From NCBI GenBank assembly GCA_026981975.1, contig JALSHV010000006.1, positions 20,827-84,826 of the forward strand: a stretch of DNA of 64,000 bases. The letters are read 5' to 3'. The translations under genes and the position numbers were made by a program. Each line of letters opens with the position of its first letter. Position 1 is the first letter of the stretch. A model generated the notes under the pieces. The model searched no databases and had not been told where the DNA came from. It worked only from the letters and a program-made list of their open reading frames with translations. This DNA comes from Aquificaceae bacterium (GTDB taxonomy: Bacteria > Aquificota > Aquificia > Aquificales > Aquificaceae). Below are positions 16,443 to 25,730 of the stretch, in pieces.

Positions 16443-17016
16443 CTTTTTCCATTATAAGTTTCTCTTTAAGAAAAACTGCTCCTTTAATTACGTAATCTAC
16501 GCCGGATACAAGAATGAGAATTCCACAGAGAAATTGAAATATGTCAAATAGTTCTATTAAGGAATTAATCTTAAAAAGTTCAAGAGCAAATCCTACACAA
16601 ACTGTAATGGAAAGAAACAGAGTTGTAAGCTTACCCCAGAAAGAAGGTTCAGGCACAAAACCGAATTTTTTAAGAAAAAGAGATCCACCTATAAGAACTA
16701 AGTCCCTTACTATAAGAGTTTTCAGTAAAAGAAAGGAAGCCTTGTATTCCGTAGTTATTGTTAAAGTAAGCAAACCGAAAAAAAGGAGGAACTTATCTGC
16801 CAAAGGATCAAGGAATTTTCCTAACTTTGTTTCGGATTTTAAAAGTCTTGCTAAGAAACCGTCAAGGGCATCTGTAAGAGCAAGGACAAAGAATAGAATA
16901 GCGGATAATCTCTCTTCTTCTCTGAAGGCAAGTAAGAAAACCCAAGGAGAAAAAAAGAGTCTTATGAGAGAAAGAGTATTTGGTAAACTTCTCACTTTAG
17001 TTTTAATATAACTCAT
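16423..17016 (-). CDS. pgsA: CDP-diacylglycerol-glycerol-3-phosphate 3-phosphatidyltransferase
   Basis: A 197-residue membrane enzyme of phosphatidylglycerol synthesis. The complete CDP-alcohol phosphotransferase signature is present, from DALDG through AR and G to DPLAD, with its four metal-binding aspartates. About five membrane helices are visible. Translation most likely starts at one of two adjacent ATGs (17019 or 17016), giving M-S-Y-I-K-T; the open frame extends further upstream but that part lies inside engB on the other strand. The start codon touches or overlaps the engB start, so the promoter must lie within engB coding DNA. Confidence 0.93.
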   Translation of the reverse strand: MSYIKTKVRSLPNTLSLIRLFFSPWVFLLAFREEERLSAILFFVLALTDALDGFLARLLKSETKLGKFLDPLADKFLLFFGLLTLTITTEYKASFLLLKTLIVRDLVLIGGSLFLKKFGFVPEPSFWGKLTTLFLSITVCVGFALELFKINSLIELFDIFQFLCGILILVSGVDYVIKGAVFLKEKLIMEKDERSFR

Positions 17017-17017
17017 C

Positions 17018-17578
17018 ATGAAAGTTGAATTCGTAAAGTCAACTGTTAAAGACTTTCCTCCGTGTGATAGACCTGAAGTGGTTTTTGTTGGAAGATCCAA
17101 TGTAGGAAAATCTTCTCTTATAAACATGATAGTAGGGAAAAACATAGCAAGAGTTAGTAAAGAACCCGGCAGGACTAGAATGATTAATTACTTTCTCTTA
17201 GAAGACAAAATTTACCTTGTAGATGTGCCGGGATACGGTTTTGCAAAGGTTCCCTTAAAGGAACAGAATAAGTGGAAAAAGATGATGGAAAACTACTTTT
17301 TTCATAGAAAAGAAAACATAAAAATGGTTTTTCTTCTTATAGATAGTCTAGCGGGTGTGCAACCCTTAGATGAAAAAATGATAAGCTGGCTTCGGTTCAT
17401 AGGTGTTCCTTTTACAGTAATACTCACCAAAACAGATAAAGCAACTCAGAAAGAGCTGTCAGGGACTTTAAAACAGATTAAGGATTATGTAGGAAAAGAA
17501 GCAGTAATACTCAGTTCTGCAAAAGAAGGAAAAGGAAAGAGAGAAATTCTCAGGAGAATACTCTCTGAAATATTATAA
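17018..17578 (+). CDS. engB: Ribosome biogenesis GTPase YsxC/EngB
   Basis: A 186-residue small GTPase. G1 is GRSNVGKSS, a conserved Thr follows in GRTRMINYF, G3 is DVPGYGFAK and G4 is LTKTDK; the length is typical. The family helps assemble the 50S subunit. There is no Shine-Dalgarno sequence and the ATG overlaps the divergent pgsA start, so a leaderless message is possible. ThrC follows after 34 bases. Confidence 0.95.
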   Translation: MKVEFVKSTVKDFPPCDRPEVVFVGRSNVGKSSLINMIVGKNIARVSKEPGRTRMINYFLLEDKIYLVDVPGYGFAKVPLKEQNKWKKMMENYFFHRKENIKMVFLLIDSLAGVQPLDEKMISWLRFIGVPFTVILTKTDKATQKELSGTLKQIKDYVGKEAVILSSAKEGKGKREILRRILSEIL

Positions 17579-17612
17579 TGTTATAATACTTCTCTTCTAC
17601 GGAGGAGCTAAC

Positions 17613-18842
17613 TTGGCAAAAGTTAAAGGGCTTGTTTGTAAAGAGTGTGGAAGAACTTATCCTGTTGAACCCATTCACGTATGTGAATTCTGTTTTGGAC
17701 CTCTTGAAGTAATATACGATTACGAAGAAATAAAGAAAATTATCTCAAAACAGAAAATAGAAAATGGACCGCTTAGTTTATGGAGATATATAGATTTGCT
17801 TCCCGTTGAAAATCCGATAGTAGGACTTACAGCAGGGTTTACACCCCTTAAGAAAGCGGATAAACTTGGAGAAGTTTTAGGATTGAAAAATCTCTATATA
17901 AAGGACGATTCTGTAAATCACCCCACTCTTTCCTTTAAAGACAGAGTAGTTTCTGTAGCGATATCTAAAGCCAAAGAATTTGGGTTTGATACCGCCGCCT
18001 GTGCTTCAACGGGAAATCTTGCAAATTCCGTAGCTGCCCATTGCGCACAGGCGGGATTGAATTGTTTTGTGTTCATTCCCGCAAATCTTGAAACCCAGAA
18101 AATCTTCGGCAGTCTTGTTTTCAATCCAACTGTGGTAGCTGTTGAAGGAACTTACGATGATGTTAACAGACTTTGCTCAGAAGTAGCAAATGATATGGGT
18201 TGGGCTTTTGTAAATATAAACATAAGACCTTTTTATGCGGAAGGTTCAAAAACCTTAGCCTTTGAGGTTGTGGAACAGTTAGGTTGGACAGCTCCCGATG
18301 CGGTTGTAGTGCCGGCAGCTTCGGGATCTTTATATACAAAGATATGGAAGGGATTGAAGGAAATGTCAAAAGTAGGACTTATAGAAAAAGTCAGAACAAG
18401 AATGTTCGGGGCGCAAGCGGAAGGCTGTTCTCCGATAGCTCAAGCGTGGAAAGAGGGCAGAGATTTCATAAAACCGGTAAAACCTAATACTATTGCTAAG
18501 TCTATTGCTATAGGTAATCCTGCAGACGGTATATACGCTCTGCAAGTTACTCAGGAGAGTGAAGGTGATTGGGAAGTTGCTACCGATGAAGAGATAATAG
18601 AGGGAATAAAATTACTCGCTCAAACAGAGGGAATCTTCACCGAAACCGCAGGAGGCACAACCATAGCTGTTTTAAAGAAACTTGTAGAAAAAAGTCTAAT
18701 CTCACCTGAAGAGACGGTAGTAGCCTACATCACAGGTAACGGTTATAAAACCTTAGAAGTTCTTGAAGGACGTTTATGTGAACCCATAAGAATACAAGCT
18801 TCTCTCAAAGACTTTAAAGAAAAAGTTCTTACAAAAGTGTAA
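17613..18842 (+). CDS. thrC: Threonine synthase
   Basis: A 409-residue PLP enzyme that converts O-phosphohomoserine to threonine. It begins with a zinc-ribbon-like segment [19 protein letters not shown] (C-x2-C, C-x2-C), then the PLP-lysine motif HPTLSFKDR and the phosphate-binding [13 protein letters not shown]. The archaeal/actinobacterial class of threonine synthase has this arrangement. Start is a TTG at 17613 preceded by GGAGGAG at a good distance; no in-frame ATG fits better. It is followed 11 bases later by rpmA with its own ribosome site. Confidence 0.93.
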   Translation: MAKVKGLVCKECGRTYPVEPIHVCEFCFGPLEVIYDYEEIKKIISKQKIENGPLSLWRYIDLLPVENPIVGLTAGFTPLKKADKLGEVLGLKNLYIKDDSVNHPTLSFKDRVVSVAISKAKEFGFDTAACASTGNLANSVAAHCAQAGLNCFVFIPANLETQKIFGSLVFNPTVVAVEGTYDDVNRLCSEVANDMGWAFVNINIRPFYAEGSKTLAFEVVEQLGWTAPDAVVVPAASGSLYTKIWKGLKEMSKVGLIEKVRTRMFGAQAEGCSPIAQAWKEGRDFIKPVKPNTIAKSIAIGNPADGIYALQVTQESEGDWEVATDEEIIEGIKLLAQTEGIFTETAGGTTIAVLKKLVEKSLISPEETVVAYITGNGYKTLEVLEGRLCEPIRIQASLKDFKEKVLTKV

Positions 18843-18853
18843 GGAGGTTGATC

Positions 18854-19141
18854 ATGGCTTCCAAAGCTAGCGGTGGATCTACGCGAAACGGAAGAGATAG
18901 TCATTCAAAAAGATTAGGAGTAAAGAGGTTTGGTGGACAATTTGTAAAGGCAGGTAATGTCTTGGTAAGACAAAGGGGAACACGTATTTATCCAGGTAAA
19001 AACGTAGGAATGGGTTCCGACTTCACTCTTTTTGCTCTTACGGACGGATACGTTTACTTTGAAAAGCGCAGAAACAAAAAACGCGTAAGCGTTTTAACAC
19101 CGGAAGAGTGGAATCTTCTCCACAACGGTAAAGGATCTTGA
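18854..19141 (+). CDS. rpmA: 50S ribosomal protein L27
   Basis: A 95-residue L27. It shows the strongly conserved [19 protein letters not shown] and later [16 protein letters not shown] and [12 protein letters not shown]27 lies near the peptidyl transferase centre with its N-terminus reaching toward the tRNA ends. ATG 18854 is chosen because AAGGAGGTTGATC precedes it; an ATG at 18848 in the same frame is too close to that site. It is co-directional with thrC rather than with rplU, which is unusual. Confidence 0.97.
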   Translation: MASKASGGSTRNGRDSHSKRLGVKRFGGQFVKAGNVLVRQRGTRIYPGKNVGMGSDFTLFALTDGYVYFEKRRNKKRVSVLTPEEWNLLHNGKGS

Positions 19142-19154
19142 ATTCATTTAAAGG

Positions 19155-19172
19155 ACGCCCCAAAAGGGGCGT
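19155..19172. terminator. Hairpin between convergent rpmA and porin genes
   Basis: ACGCCCC (19155-19161) pairs with GGGGCGT (19166-19172) around an AAAA loop. It lies 13 bases after the rpmA stop and 27 bases beyond the porin stop. No clean T-run follows on either strand, so it is either a weak bidirectional terminator or an RNA-end stabiliser. Confidence 0.5.
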
Positions 19173-19199
19173 AAAGACGGACATATCGGGTGCAGGGCT

Positions 19200-20222
19200 T
19201 TAGAAAGTAAAGCCGAGCTCCACCGCAAGAGTTGTCTTGGAGTTCTCTGTTCCGTTATTAAAGAAATACTGATCAGTGGATATGTAAGAGACCTCAGCTC
19301 TTACAAAGGAGTTATCAGAGGGTTTTAAAGTGGGAGTTAATGTAACTGTATATCCGCTCTGAGCATTTCCACCAGAGTATATTCCGCTTGTTCCTTCATC
19401 AAAGTATTCAAGTCTTAAAGGAACTGATATATTTCCAAACTGGGGAATTATGTAAACCGCTAATCCGTAAGCAGCTACATCACGATTGGGTGTTTTTGCT
19501 GAATCATCAAGCCAGTGGTAATCAAAATTAAGTCCAAGATCCACGTTACCAGCACTGTAACTGAGAACAGCATCTATGAAATTTCTCAAACCTGCGTAAT
19601 CATAGTAATTTAAAGCATAGCTCATATTTCCGAAAGATCCAGAAGAACCTAATGCAAAAGCATCACCTCTGGGATTTATAGAGTCGTTGTTGTATTCAGC
19701 GTATAAACTAATGTTTTCCGTTACGTTGTAGGTAAGCCTAGCCCCCGGATATATAATCGGCTGTGCATACCATACAGCTCCTAAATTTATATTAGGATTA
19801 GCGTAGGTGTTAACAACCTCATAACCTATATTGGTAGGTAAAAGACCAGCGTCTAAGGTTAAACCCTTTACAGGAGAATAACTAACGTATCCCCACAGAA
19901 CTCCCACTTCATTTTGAGTTAACGCACCGCTGGTGTAGGAACTTATTGCATTACTGACATTTAACCATACAGAAGGAGCAAAAACACCGCCGAGAGCAAG
20001 ATCAAAACCCATATTTCCGGAAGACCCCTTCAAATTGACTATGGCGTTCGTCAACCTGAATCCGTCTTGAGAATCCACAGGACCTTCATTGTTAGTGTAA
20101 AAGTAAGCTCCCGTTATAGCACCTGAAAGTTCTAAGGGTTGAGAGATCTTCAGGATAGGTTGATTTTCCTGTGCCAAGACCACACCCGCTAACGCCAAAC
20201 TTGCTGTTAGAACTTTCTTCAT
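19200..20222 (-). CDS. Outer-membrane beta-barrel porin-like protein
   Basis: A 340-residue exported protein. A signal peptide (KKVLTASLALAGVVLAQE) ends near residue 18. The rest is made of alternating strands rich in Tyr, Asn, Gly and Ser, for example MSYALNYYDYAGL and NVDLGLNFDYHWL, and the last residue is phenylalanine (LAVELGFTF), as in proteins inserted by the BAM machinery. It resembles the BBP2/OmpL-like porin family that is common in Aquificota; the match is by style, not motif. A GGGAGGTG ribosome site lies before the ATG. It follows amtB, separated by a terminator, so supply of a nitrogen compound through it is possible but unproven. Confidence 0.78.
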   Translation of the reverse strand: MKKVLTASLALAGVVLAQENQPILKISQPLELSGAITGAYFYTNNEGPVDSQDGFRLTNAIVNLKGSSGNMGFDLALGGVFAPSVWLNVSNAISSYTSGALTQNEVGVLWGYVSYSPVKGLTLDAGLLPTNIGYEVVNTYANPNINLGAVWYAQPIIYPGARLTYNVTENISLYAEYNNDSINPRGDAFALGSSGSFGNMSYALNYYDYAGLRNFIDAVLSYSAGNVDLGLNFDYHWLDDSAKTPNRDVAAYGLAVYIIPQFGNISVPLRLEYFDEGTSGIYSGGNAQSGYTVTLTPTLKPSDNSFVRAEVSYISTDQYFFNNGTENSKTTLAVELGFTF

Positions 20223-20245
20223 GCCAACACCTCCCTAAGGCAAAA

Positions 20246-20290
20246 GTTTTAAAAAGAAAAAAAAACGAAGCGGAGGACTGAGCCTCCTTC
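20246..20290 (-). terminator. Intrinsic terminator after amtB
   Basis: Right after the amtB stop, the minus strand forms a GAAG-GAGG / CCTC-CTTC stem (20290-20267) with a short loop, followed by a long T-run (20265-20246, interrupted once). It should separate the glnB-glnA-amtB message from the porin gene, although read-through could still couple them. Confidence 0.8.
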
Positions 20291-21568
20291 TTAAGGGTTA
20301 TAGGCACTCTCTCCGTGTTGAGTGCCGTCCAGACCCTCCACTTCCTCCTCTTCTTTAACTCTGAGACCAGTTAGAGCTTTTGCTATAAAAACTATAACCG
20401 CTGTAAGCGCTCCGGAGTAAATTATAGTGGCTACAACACCCTTTATCTGTATGAACACCTGACCGGGGTTACCGTAGAGAAGACCCGCACTTTCGTTAAC
20501 AGCGGGATCAGCAAATACTCCCGTGAGAATAGCACCGACTATCCCTGCAACACCGTGTATACCGAAAACGTCAAGTGCATCGTCGTATCCCAAAACAGGT
20601 TTGAGTTTTGCTACCGCAAAATATGCCAAAACCCCCGCTACAGCTCCTATGAAGATAGCCCCTACTGGATTGACAAAACCAGCTGCTGGTGTAATAGCAA
20701 CGAGACCAGCTATGATTCCCGAGGATATTCCTACAACCGTGGGCTTACCCGCGGTGATCCACTCTATAAAAAGCCAACCTAAGACAGCAGAGGAAGTAGC
20801 GACAGTTGTATTCAACATAGCGTAAACCGCAATTCCGTCCGCTGCCAGAGCAGAACCTGCGTTAAAACCGAACCAGCCAAACCAGAGAATTCCTGCACCA
20901 AGAGCTACTAAGGGAACATTATTGGGAATAAGAACAGGTTCTTTTCGCTTCCCTAAGATCAAAGCTCCTACAAGACCCGCTATACCGGCGTTAATATGAA
21001 CAACTGTTCCACCTGCGAAATCAAGCGCACCGTCTTCACTTAGAAACCCACCTCCCCAGACCCAATGTGCTATCGGGGGATACACTATTATGCTCCACAG
21101 GATACAGAAAATTATCCATGCGGAGAATTTCATTCTGCCAACTAAAGAACCGCTTACAAGAGCTGTAGTTATAGCGGCAAAGGTAAGTTGAAACATAACG
21201 TCTAAAAGAGCTGGATAACCGGTATCAGCGTTTATTCCGCTTATGCCTTGTGCAAAGAGATACTGGAATGGATTACCCATGAACTTACCTACGTCATCTC
21301 CGTAAGCTATGGAATAGCCTATGGCAAGCCAAGTTATACTCACAACGGAAAAAGCGACGAAGGACATGGCGATTGTGTTGAGAATACTTTTACTTTTGTC
21401 CAGTCCGCCGTAAAAAAGAGCAAGTCCCGGCACAGTCATAAACACAACCAAGGCGGAAGCCATAAGCATCCACGCTGTATTACCTGTATCCAATTTAACG
21501 GTTTCTTCTGCAAGAGCGGGTATAGGTAGAAGCAAGGCGGGTGCTAAAACCCCAAGTGCGCGCCTCAT
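20291..21568 (-). CDS. amtB: Ammonium transporter
   Basis: A 425-residue membrane channel of the Amt/Mep/Rh family with eleven expected helices. An N-terminal signal sequence (RRALGVLAPALLLPIPALAEE) precedes the body, as in E. coli AmtB. Recognisable parts are GLALFYGGLDKSK, the WLAIGYSIAYGDD helix, the twin-histidine regions DFAGGTVVHINAG and DVFGIHGVAGIVG, and FGWFGFNAGSA. I start at ATG 21568, which has GGAGGGAAAAGAG upstream, rather than at 21601. It follows glnA in the glnB-glnA-amtB order; PII protein would regulate the pore directly. Confidence 0.95.
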   Translation of the reverse strand: MRRALGVLAPALLLPIPALAEETVKLDTGNTAWMLMASALVVFMTVPGLALFYGGLDKSKSILNTIAMSFVAFSVVSITWLAIGYSIAYGDDVGKFMGNPFQYLFAQGISGINADTGYPALLDVMFQLTFAAITTALVSGSLVGRMKFSAWIIFCILWSIIVYPPIAHWVWGGGFLSEDGALDFAGGTVVHINAGIAGLVGALILGKRKEPVLIPNNVPLVALGAGILWFGWFGFNAGSALAADGIAVYAMLNTTVATSSAVLGWLFIEWITAGKPTVVGISSGIIAGLVAITPAAGFVNPVGAIFIGAVAGVLAYFAVAKLKPVLGYDDALDVFGIHGVAGIVGAILTGVFADPAVNESAGLLYGNPGQVFIQIKGVVATIIYSGALTAVIVFIAKALTGLRVKEEEEVEGLDGTQHGESAYNP

Positions 21569-21591
21569 CTCTTTTCCCTCCTTTAAAATTG

Positions 21592-21610
21592 ACCCCGCCA
21601 AAGGCGGGGT
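21592..21610 (-). terminator. Hairpin between glnA and amtB (attenuator candidate)
   Basis: CCCCGCC pairs with GGCGGGG around a 3-base loop in the 51-base gap between glnA and amtB. On the minus strand it is followed by TCAATTTT, a poor T-run, so it may only partly terminate and lower amtB expression relative to glnA. On the plus strand the same stem has a perfect TTTTT, but no plus-strand gene ends here. Confidence 0.55.
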
Positions 21611-21619
21611 TTTTAAGGG

Positions 21620-23029
21620 TTAAATATCAAAGTAAAGTTCAAACTCCTTAGGGTGAGGTATAAATCTGATTTCGTCTATTTCCGCTCTTTTGGACTCTAT
21701 CCACAGTTGCAGGAATTCTTCTGTAAATACTCCGCCTTTAAGGAGAAATTCGTAATCTTTTTCCAGTTCGTTTATCGCTTCTTCCAAGGAGCCGGGGAGC
21801 TGAGGTATTCCTTCAAGTTCTTCAGGCGGAAGAGAGTAGATGTCTTTATCAAAGGGTTCTCCGGGATCAATTTTGTTCTCTATTCCGTCCAAAGCTGCCA
21901 TAAGTATAGCGCTGAAGGCAAGGTAAGGATTGGAAGTTGCGTCGGGAAATCTTATCTCTATTCTCTTAGCCTTAGGAGATTGGAAATACATGGGAATTCT
22001 TATAGCAGCAGATCTGTTCCTTGCAGAGTAGGCAAGTCTTACGGGAGCTTCAAAGCCGGGAACAAGCCTGTGGTAAGAGTTTATAGTAGGATTTGTAAGA
22101 GCTACAAGCGCCCTTGCGTGTTTTAGGATACCTCCTATAGCGTATAGAGCGGTTTCGGATAATCCCGCATAACCTGAACCTGCAAACAGAGGTTCTCCTC
22201 CTTTCCATATTGAGAAATGAGTATGCATTCCCGATCCGTTATCGTTGGGAAGTATTTTTGCCATAAAGGTAGCGTATTTACCGTGTTTTGCTGCTACGTT
22301 CCTGACAACGTATTTATAAACAAAAAGTTTGTCCGCTTGATTTACCAAGGAATCGTATCTTATATCTATCTCAGCCTGTCCAGCGGTGGCAACTTCATGA
22401 TGATGGACTTCTACGGTTATTCCTATCTCTGAGAGAATTGTGGTCATTTCATTTCTTATGCTGGTCAACTTATCAAGAGGTGGTGCGGGAAAGTATCCTC
22501 TTTTATGAGGGATCTTGTAACCAGAGGAAGTTATTTCTCTATTCCACCAACCCTCTTCCGAATCTACTCTCCAGAAGGAATAGTGTTCTGCATTTCCGAA
22601 TTCAACAGAGTCTAATATAAAAAACTCCGCTTCTGGTCCAAAGTAGGCGGTATCTCCTATACCAGTTTGCTTTAGATACTGCTCCGCTTTTTGAGCTATG
22701 TAGCGTGTATCTCTGCCGTATCTTTCTCCCGTTACGGGATCGTAAATGTCACATATCATTACCAAAGTCTTAGGTTCTATAAAGGGATCTACAAAGGCTG
22801 TGTTGGGATCAGGTTTTACTATCATATCGGATTCGTGAATAGACTGCCAGCCTCTTATAGAAGATCCGTCAAAGCCTATACCCGCCTCAAAGGATTCTGC
22901 GGAGATTTCATAAGCTGGCAGTGTCATATGCTGCCACTGACCAAAGGGATCGGAAAATCTCAGATCCACGTATTGGATTCCTTCTTGCTCAATAAGACTT
23001 AAAATCTCTTGCGGTGAATACTTCGGCAT
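21620..23029 (-). CDS. glnA: Glutamine synthetase, type I
   Basis: A 469-residue class I-beta glutamine synthetase. The start of the beta-grasp domain, VDLRFSDPFGQWQHMT, the signature GFDGSSIRGWQSI, PEAEFFILD, the ATP-binding HTHFSIWKGG and NRSAAIRIP, and the adenylylation segment with Y398 (DIYSLPPEE) are all present. It makes glutamine from glutamate and ammonia with ATP as a dodecamer in the cytosol. The retained Tyr398 means control by GlnE-type adenylylation is possible. It lies 26 bases after glnB and should share its sigma-54 promoter. Confidence 0.97.
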   Translation of the reverse strand: MPKYSPQEILSLIEQEGIQYVDLRFSDPFGQWQHMTLPAYEISAESFEAGIGFDGSSIRGWQSIHESDMIVKPDPNTAFVDPFIEPKTLVMICDIYDPVTGERYGRDTRYIAQKAEQYLKQTGIGDTAYFGPEAEFFILDSVEFGNAEHYSFWRVDSEEGWWNREITSSGYKIPHKRGYFPAPPLDKLTSIRNEMTTILSEIGITVEVHHHEVATAGQAEIDIRYDSLVNQADKLFVYKYVVRNVAAKHGKYATFMAKILPNDNGSGMHTHFSIWKGGEPLFAGSGYAGLSETALYAIGGILKHARALVALTNPTINSYHRLVPGFEAPVRLAYSARNRSAAIRIPMYFQSPKAKRIEIRFPDATSNPYLAFSAILMAALDGIENKIDPGEPFDKDIYSLPPEELEGIPQLPGSLEEAINELEKDYEFLLKGGVFTEEFLQLWIESKRAEIDEIRFIPHPKEFELYFDI

Positions 23030-23055
23030 ACCTGCACCTCCTTATTAGAATTTCA

Positions 23056-23418
<363 letters not shown>

Positions 23419-23420
23419 TT

Positions 23421-23439
23421 ATAGCAAGAAATATGCCAC
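23421..23439 (-). promoter_or_regulatory. Sigma-54 promoter of glnB-glnA-amtB
   Basis: On the minus strand the sequence TGGCATATTTCTTGCT matches the sigma-54 consensus TGGCAC-N5-TTGCW at all but one position. The invariant GG (23437-23436) and GC (23425-23424) are separated by exactly 10 bases. A start site near 23412 would leave a short leader with the glnB ribosome site, and glnB begins at 23394. Confidence 0.85.
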
Positions 23440-23508
23440 AAGCGGAAAACCCCTCTGCTTAAAAAGATTGTAAGCTGAAAGAAAGATGAAGTTTTCTTCT
23501 CAATCATG

Positions 23509-24834
23509 TCAAAATGTTAACAATTTTGTAAAATTATCAACAACTTCTTTTAAATCTTCAAAGAAGCGAGGATATGAGATTTCTACACAAAGCGGATTGT
23601 CTATTACCGTTTCTCCCTCTGCCAAAAGCCCCGCTACGGTGAAAGCCATAGCAATTCTATGATCTCCGTAGGTTCTTATATAACCGCCCCGTAGCTTTCT
23701 TCCTCCTTCTATTAAAAAGCCATCTTCCAGTTCTTCTACTCTCACTCCCATAGTCTTTAGGTTTTCCACAATAGCTTTTATCCTATCACTCTCCTTTACC
23801 CTGAGTTCGGCAGCACCTCTTACTTCAGAGATACCTTCCGCAAGAGCCATTATTACAGCCAGTATGGGAATTTCGTCTATAAGAGTGGGTATTTCATAAG
23901 GCTTGATCTTTACCGCTTTTAACCTTTTTCCTGCAATAACTTTTATATCTGCTACGGGTTCTCCGGAGAATTCTCTTTCATTTTCATAAGTTATTTCTCC
24001 TCCCATCTCCCTTATTTTTCTGTAAAAACCATCACGTGTAGGGTTGATAAGGACATCTTTTAAAATTATTTCTCCCTTCGGAGCTAGTAAAGTAAGTGCG
24101 CAGAAGAAAGCAGCTGATGAGGGATCTGCAGGACAGAAAATCTCCCTTCCAACTAGTTGATCCGTAGGTTTTACCTTTACTGTGCGACCTTTCTCCGAAG
24201 GTATTTCTATCAAATCCGCACCAAAGAATTTAAGCATTCTTTCTGTATGATCTCTTGAAAGTAAAGGTTCGGTTACTTCTGTTATACCTTCCGCTTTTAT
24301 TCCCGCAAGCAGTAAAGCAGATTTAACCTGAGCGGAGGATTTTTTGTTAAAAAAGGAAATAGCCTTCAGTTTACCGCCTTTTATCCCTGCGGGTAGCTTA
24401 TTTCCTCTTTCCCTGCCTTCTATATAAGCTCCCATTTCTCTGAGAGGAGAAACCACTCTCAACATGGGCCTCTCTCTGAGACTTCTATCTCCTGTTAGGA
24501 CACTGAAAAAAGGTTGAGTTGATAAGACTCCCAAAATTAAACGGGCGGTAGTTCCCGAATTTCCAGCGTTCAGAATGTCTTGAGGTTCTTCAAATGTGTA
24601 ATTCCTGCCTTTAATCCTAAGTAAACCTTTACTATAGTGTGCCTTAGTTCCTAAGGATCTCACAATACGAAGAGTAGATTTGGTATCTGCTGCTTCAAGC
24701 CAATTATGGACAACGGTTTCCCCTGAAGCTATAGCTCCGAGGATTACAGCTCTGTGAGAAATTGACTTGTCTGAAGGGACTCTTAATACACCTTCTACCC
24801 TTTTGAGTTTTCCTTTTATTTTCAATTTTCTCAT
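23509..24834 (-). CDS. aroA: 3-phosphoshikimate 1-carboxyvinyltransferase (EPSP synthase)
   Basis: A 441-residue shikimate-pathway enzyme that joins PEP to shikimate-3-phosphate. It shows VPSDKSISHRA at the N-terminus, the PEP-binding signature LNAGNSGTTARLILG, GDRSLRERPM, the later ESDRIKAI, and YGDHRIAMAF near the end. It follows tyrA with a 4-base overlap, so tyrA and aroA form an aromatic amino-acid pair. The gene ends about 90 bases beyond the glnB promoter without a visible terminator. Confidence 0.96.
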   Translation of the reverse strand: MRKLKIKGKLKRVEGVLRVPSDKSISHRAVILGAIASGETVVHNWLEAADTKSTLRIVRSLGTKAHYSKGLLRIKGRNYTFEEPQDILNAGNSGTTARLILGVLSTQPFFSVLTGDRSLRERPMLRVVSPLREMGAYIEGRERGNKLPAGIKGGKLKAISFFNKKSSAQVKSALLLAGIKAEGITEVTEPLLSRDHTERMLKFFGADLIEIPSEKGRTVKVKPTDQLVGREIFCPADPSSAAFFCALTLLAPKGEIILKDVLINPTRDGFYRKIREMGGEITYENEREFSGEPVADIKVIAGKRLKAVKIKPYEIPTLIDEIPILAVIMALAEGISEVRGAAELRVKESDRIKAIVENLKTMGVRVEELEDGFLIEGGRKLRGGYIRTYGDHRIAMAFTVAGLLAEGETVIDNPLCVEISYPRFFEDLKEVVDNFTKLLTF

Positions 24835-25697
24835 TTTAAACTTACTCTTCTGGTCTTTGCTTTTTGAAGGTATTCTGTTAACTTTTCCCTTTCTTCTTTT
24901 TCTATTAACTCTTCCAACTTTGCAAGGGATTCTTTATAAACACGTAAGGTTTTAAGTAAATTTTCTTTATTTTCAAGGAAAATATCTCTCCACATTATCG
25001 GATCGCTTGCTGCTATACGGGTAAAGTCTTTAAAACCAGCACCTGAGTATCTGAAGAGATCGGTAGTATTGGACATTTTATCTATAGCATCAATGAGGGC
25101 AAAAGCTACCGCATGAGGCACATGGGAAACCGCTCCGAAAATCCAGTCGTGAAGTGTAGGATCCATAAATTCCAAAACACCACCTGTTCTTTCCCAAAGA
25201 AAGGCAATTTTTTCCAGAGCTTTGGTATCTGTTTTATCTGTAGGAGTTAGTATTATTTTCTTTCCTTCAAATAGATCAGCTCTACTGTGGATAACTCCTG
25301 ATTTTTCTGTTCCTGCTATGGGATGACTTCCCACGTATAGATTCCCTAAGATCCTCTGAAGATCGTAAACAAGTTTCCCTTTTACACTCCCGAGATCCGT
25401 TATGACGGTATTATTGCCAATCAGAGGTTTTATTTTTTTCGCTATACTTCTAAAAGTTCCTACGGGTGATGCCAAAACCACTGTATCGGGTTTGAAAACG
25501 GTAACATCTTCAAGTCTTACACTTCCCTCCGATATAACCCCTAAGTGCTTTGCTTCTTTTACAATTTCTTCCTTTATGTCTATACCGTAAATATTTCCTT
25601 TATAACCGTTCTTTTGAAGAGCCAAGGAAAAAGAACCGCCCATAAAACCAACACCTATTATTAAAAGACTTTCCTGCATGTGGAGAAATGATAACAT
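24831..25697 (-). CDS. tyrA: Prephenate dehydrogenase
   Basis: A protein of 288 residues that oxidatively decarboxylates prephenate in tyrosine synthesis. The Rossmann motif LLIIGVGFMGGS, DLGSVKG, the substrate motif VGSHPIAGTEKSG and the helical domain with GAVSHVPHAVAFAL are all typical. The start may be ATG 25697 or ATG 25679; the second gives M-Q-E-S-L-L at the usual family position. Neither has a clear ribosome site. It is divergent from dapL with a 33-base gap. Confidence 0.94.
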   Translation of the reverse strand: MLSFLHMQESLLIIGVGFMGGSFSLALQKNGYKGNIYGIDIKEEIVKEAKHLGVISEGSVRLEDVTVFKPDTVVLASPVGTFRSIAKKIKPLIGNNTVITDLGSVKGKLVYDLQRILGNLYVGSHPIAGTEKSGVIHSRADLFEGKKIILTPTDKTDTKALEKIAFLWERTGGVLEFMDPTLHDWIFGAVSHVPHAVAFALIDAIDKMSNTTDLFRYSGAGFKDFTRIAASDPIMWRDIFLENKENLLKTLRVYKESLAKLEELIEKEEREKLTEYLQKAKTRRVSLK

Positions 25698-25730
25698 ATA
25701 CTTTCATGATAGCTTCTGCGGAGGTTAGAA

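Noticed and set aside
17017..17145. N-terminal extension of pgsA to 17145
   Set aside because: The extra residues come from the antisense of the engB GTPase domain and resemble no phosphatidyltransferase. The internal ATG pair at 17019/17016 fits the family.
19155..19172. Strong intrinsic terminator for rpmA
   Set aside because: The stem is perfect but the following bases are AAAG on the plus strand and CCTTTAAAT on the minus strand, so a normal T-run is missing.
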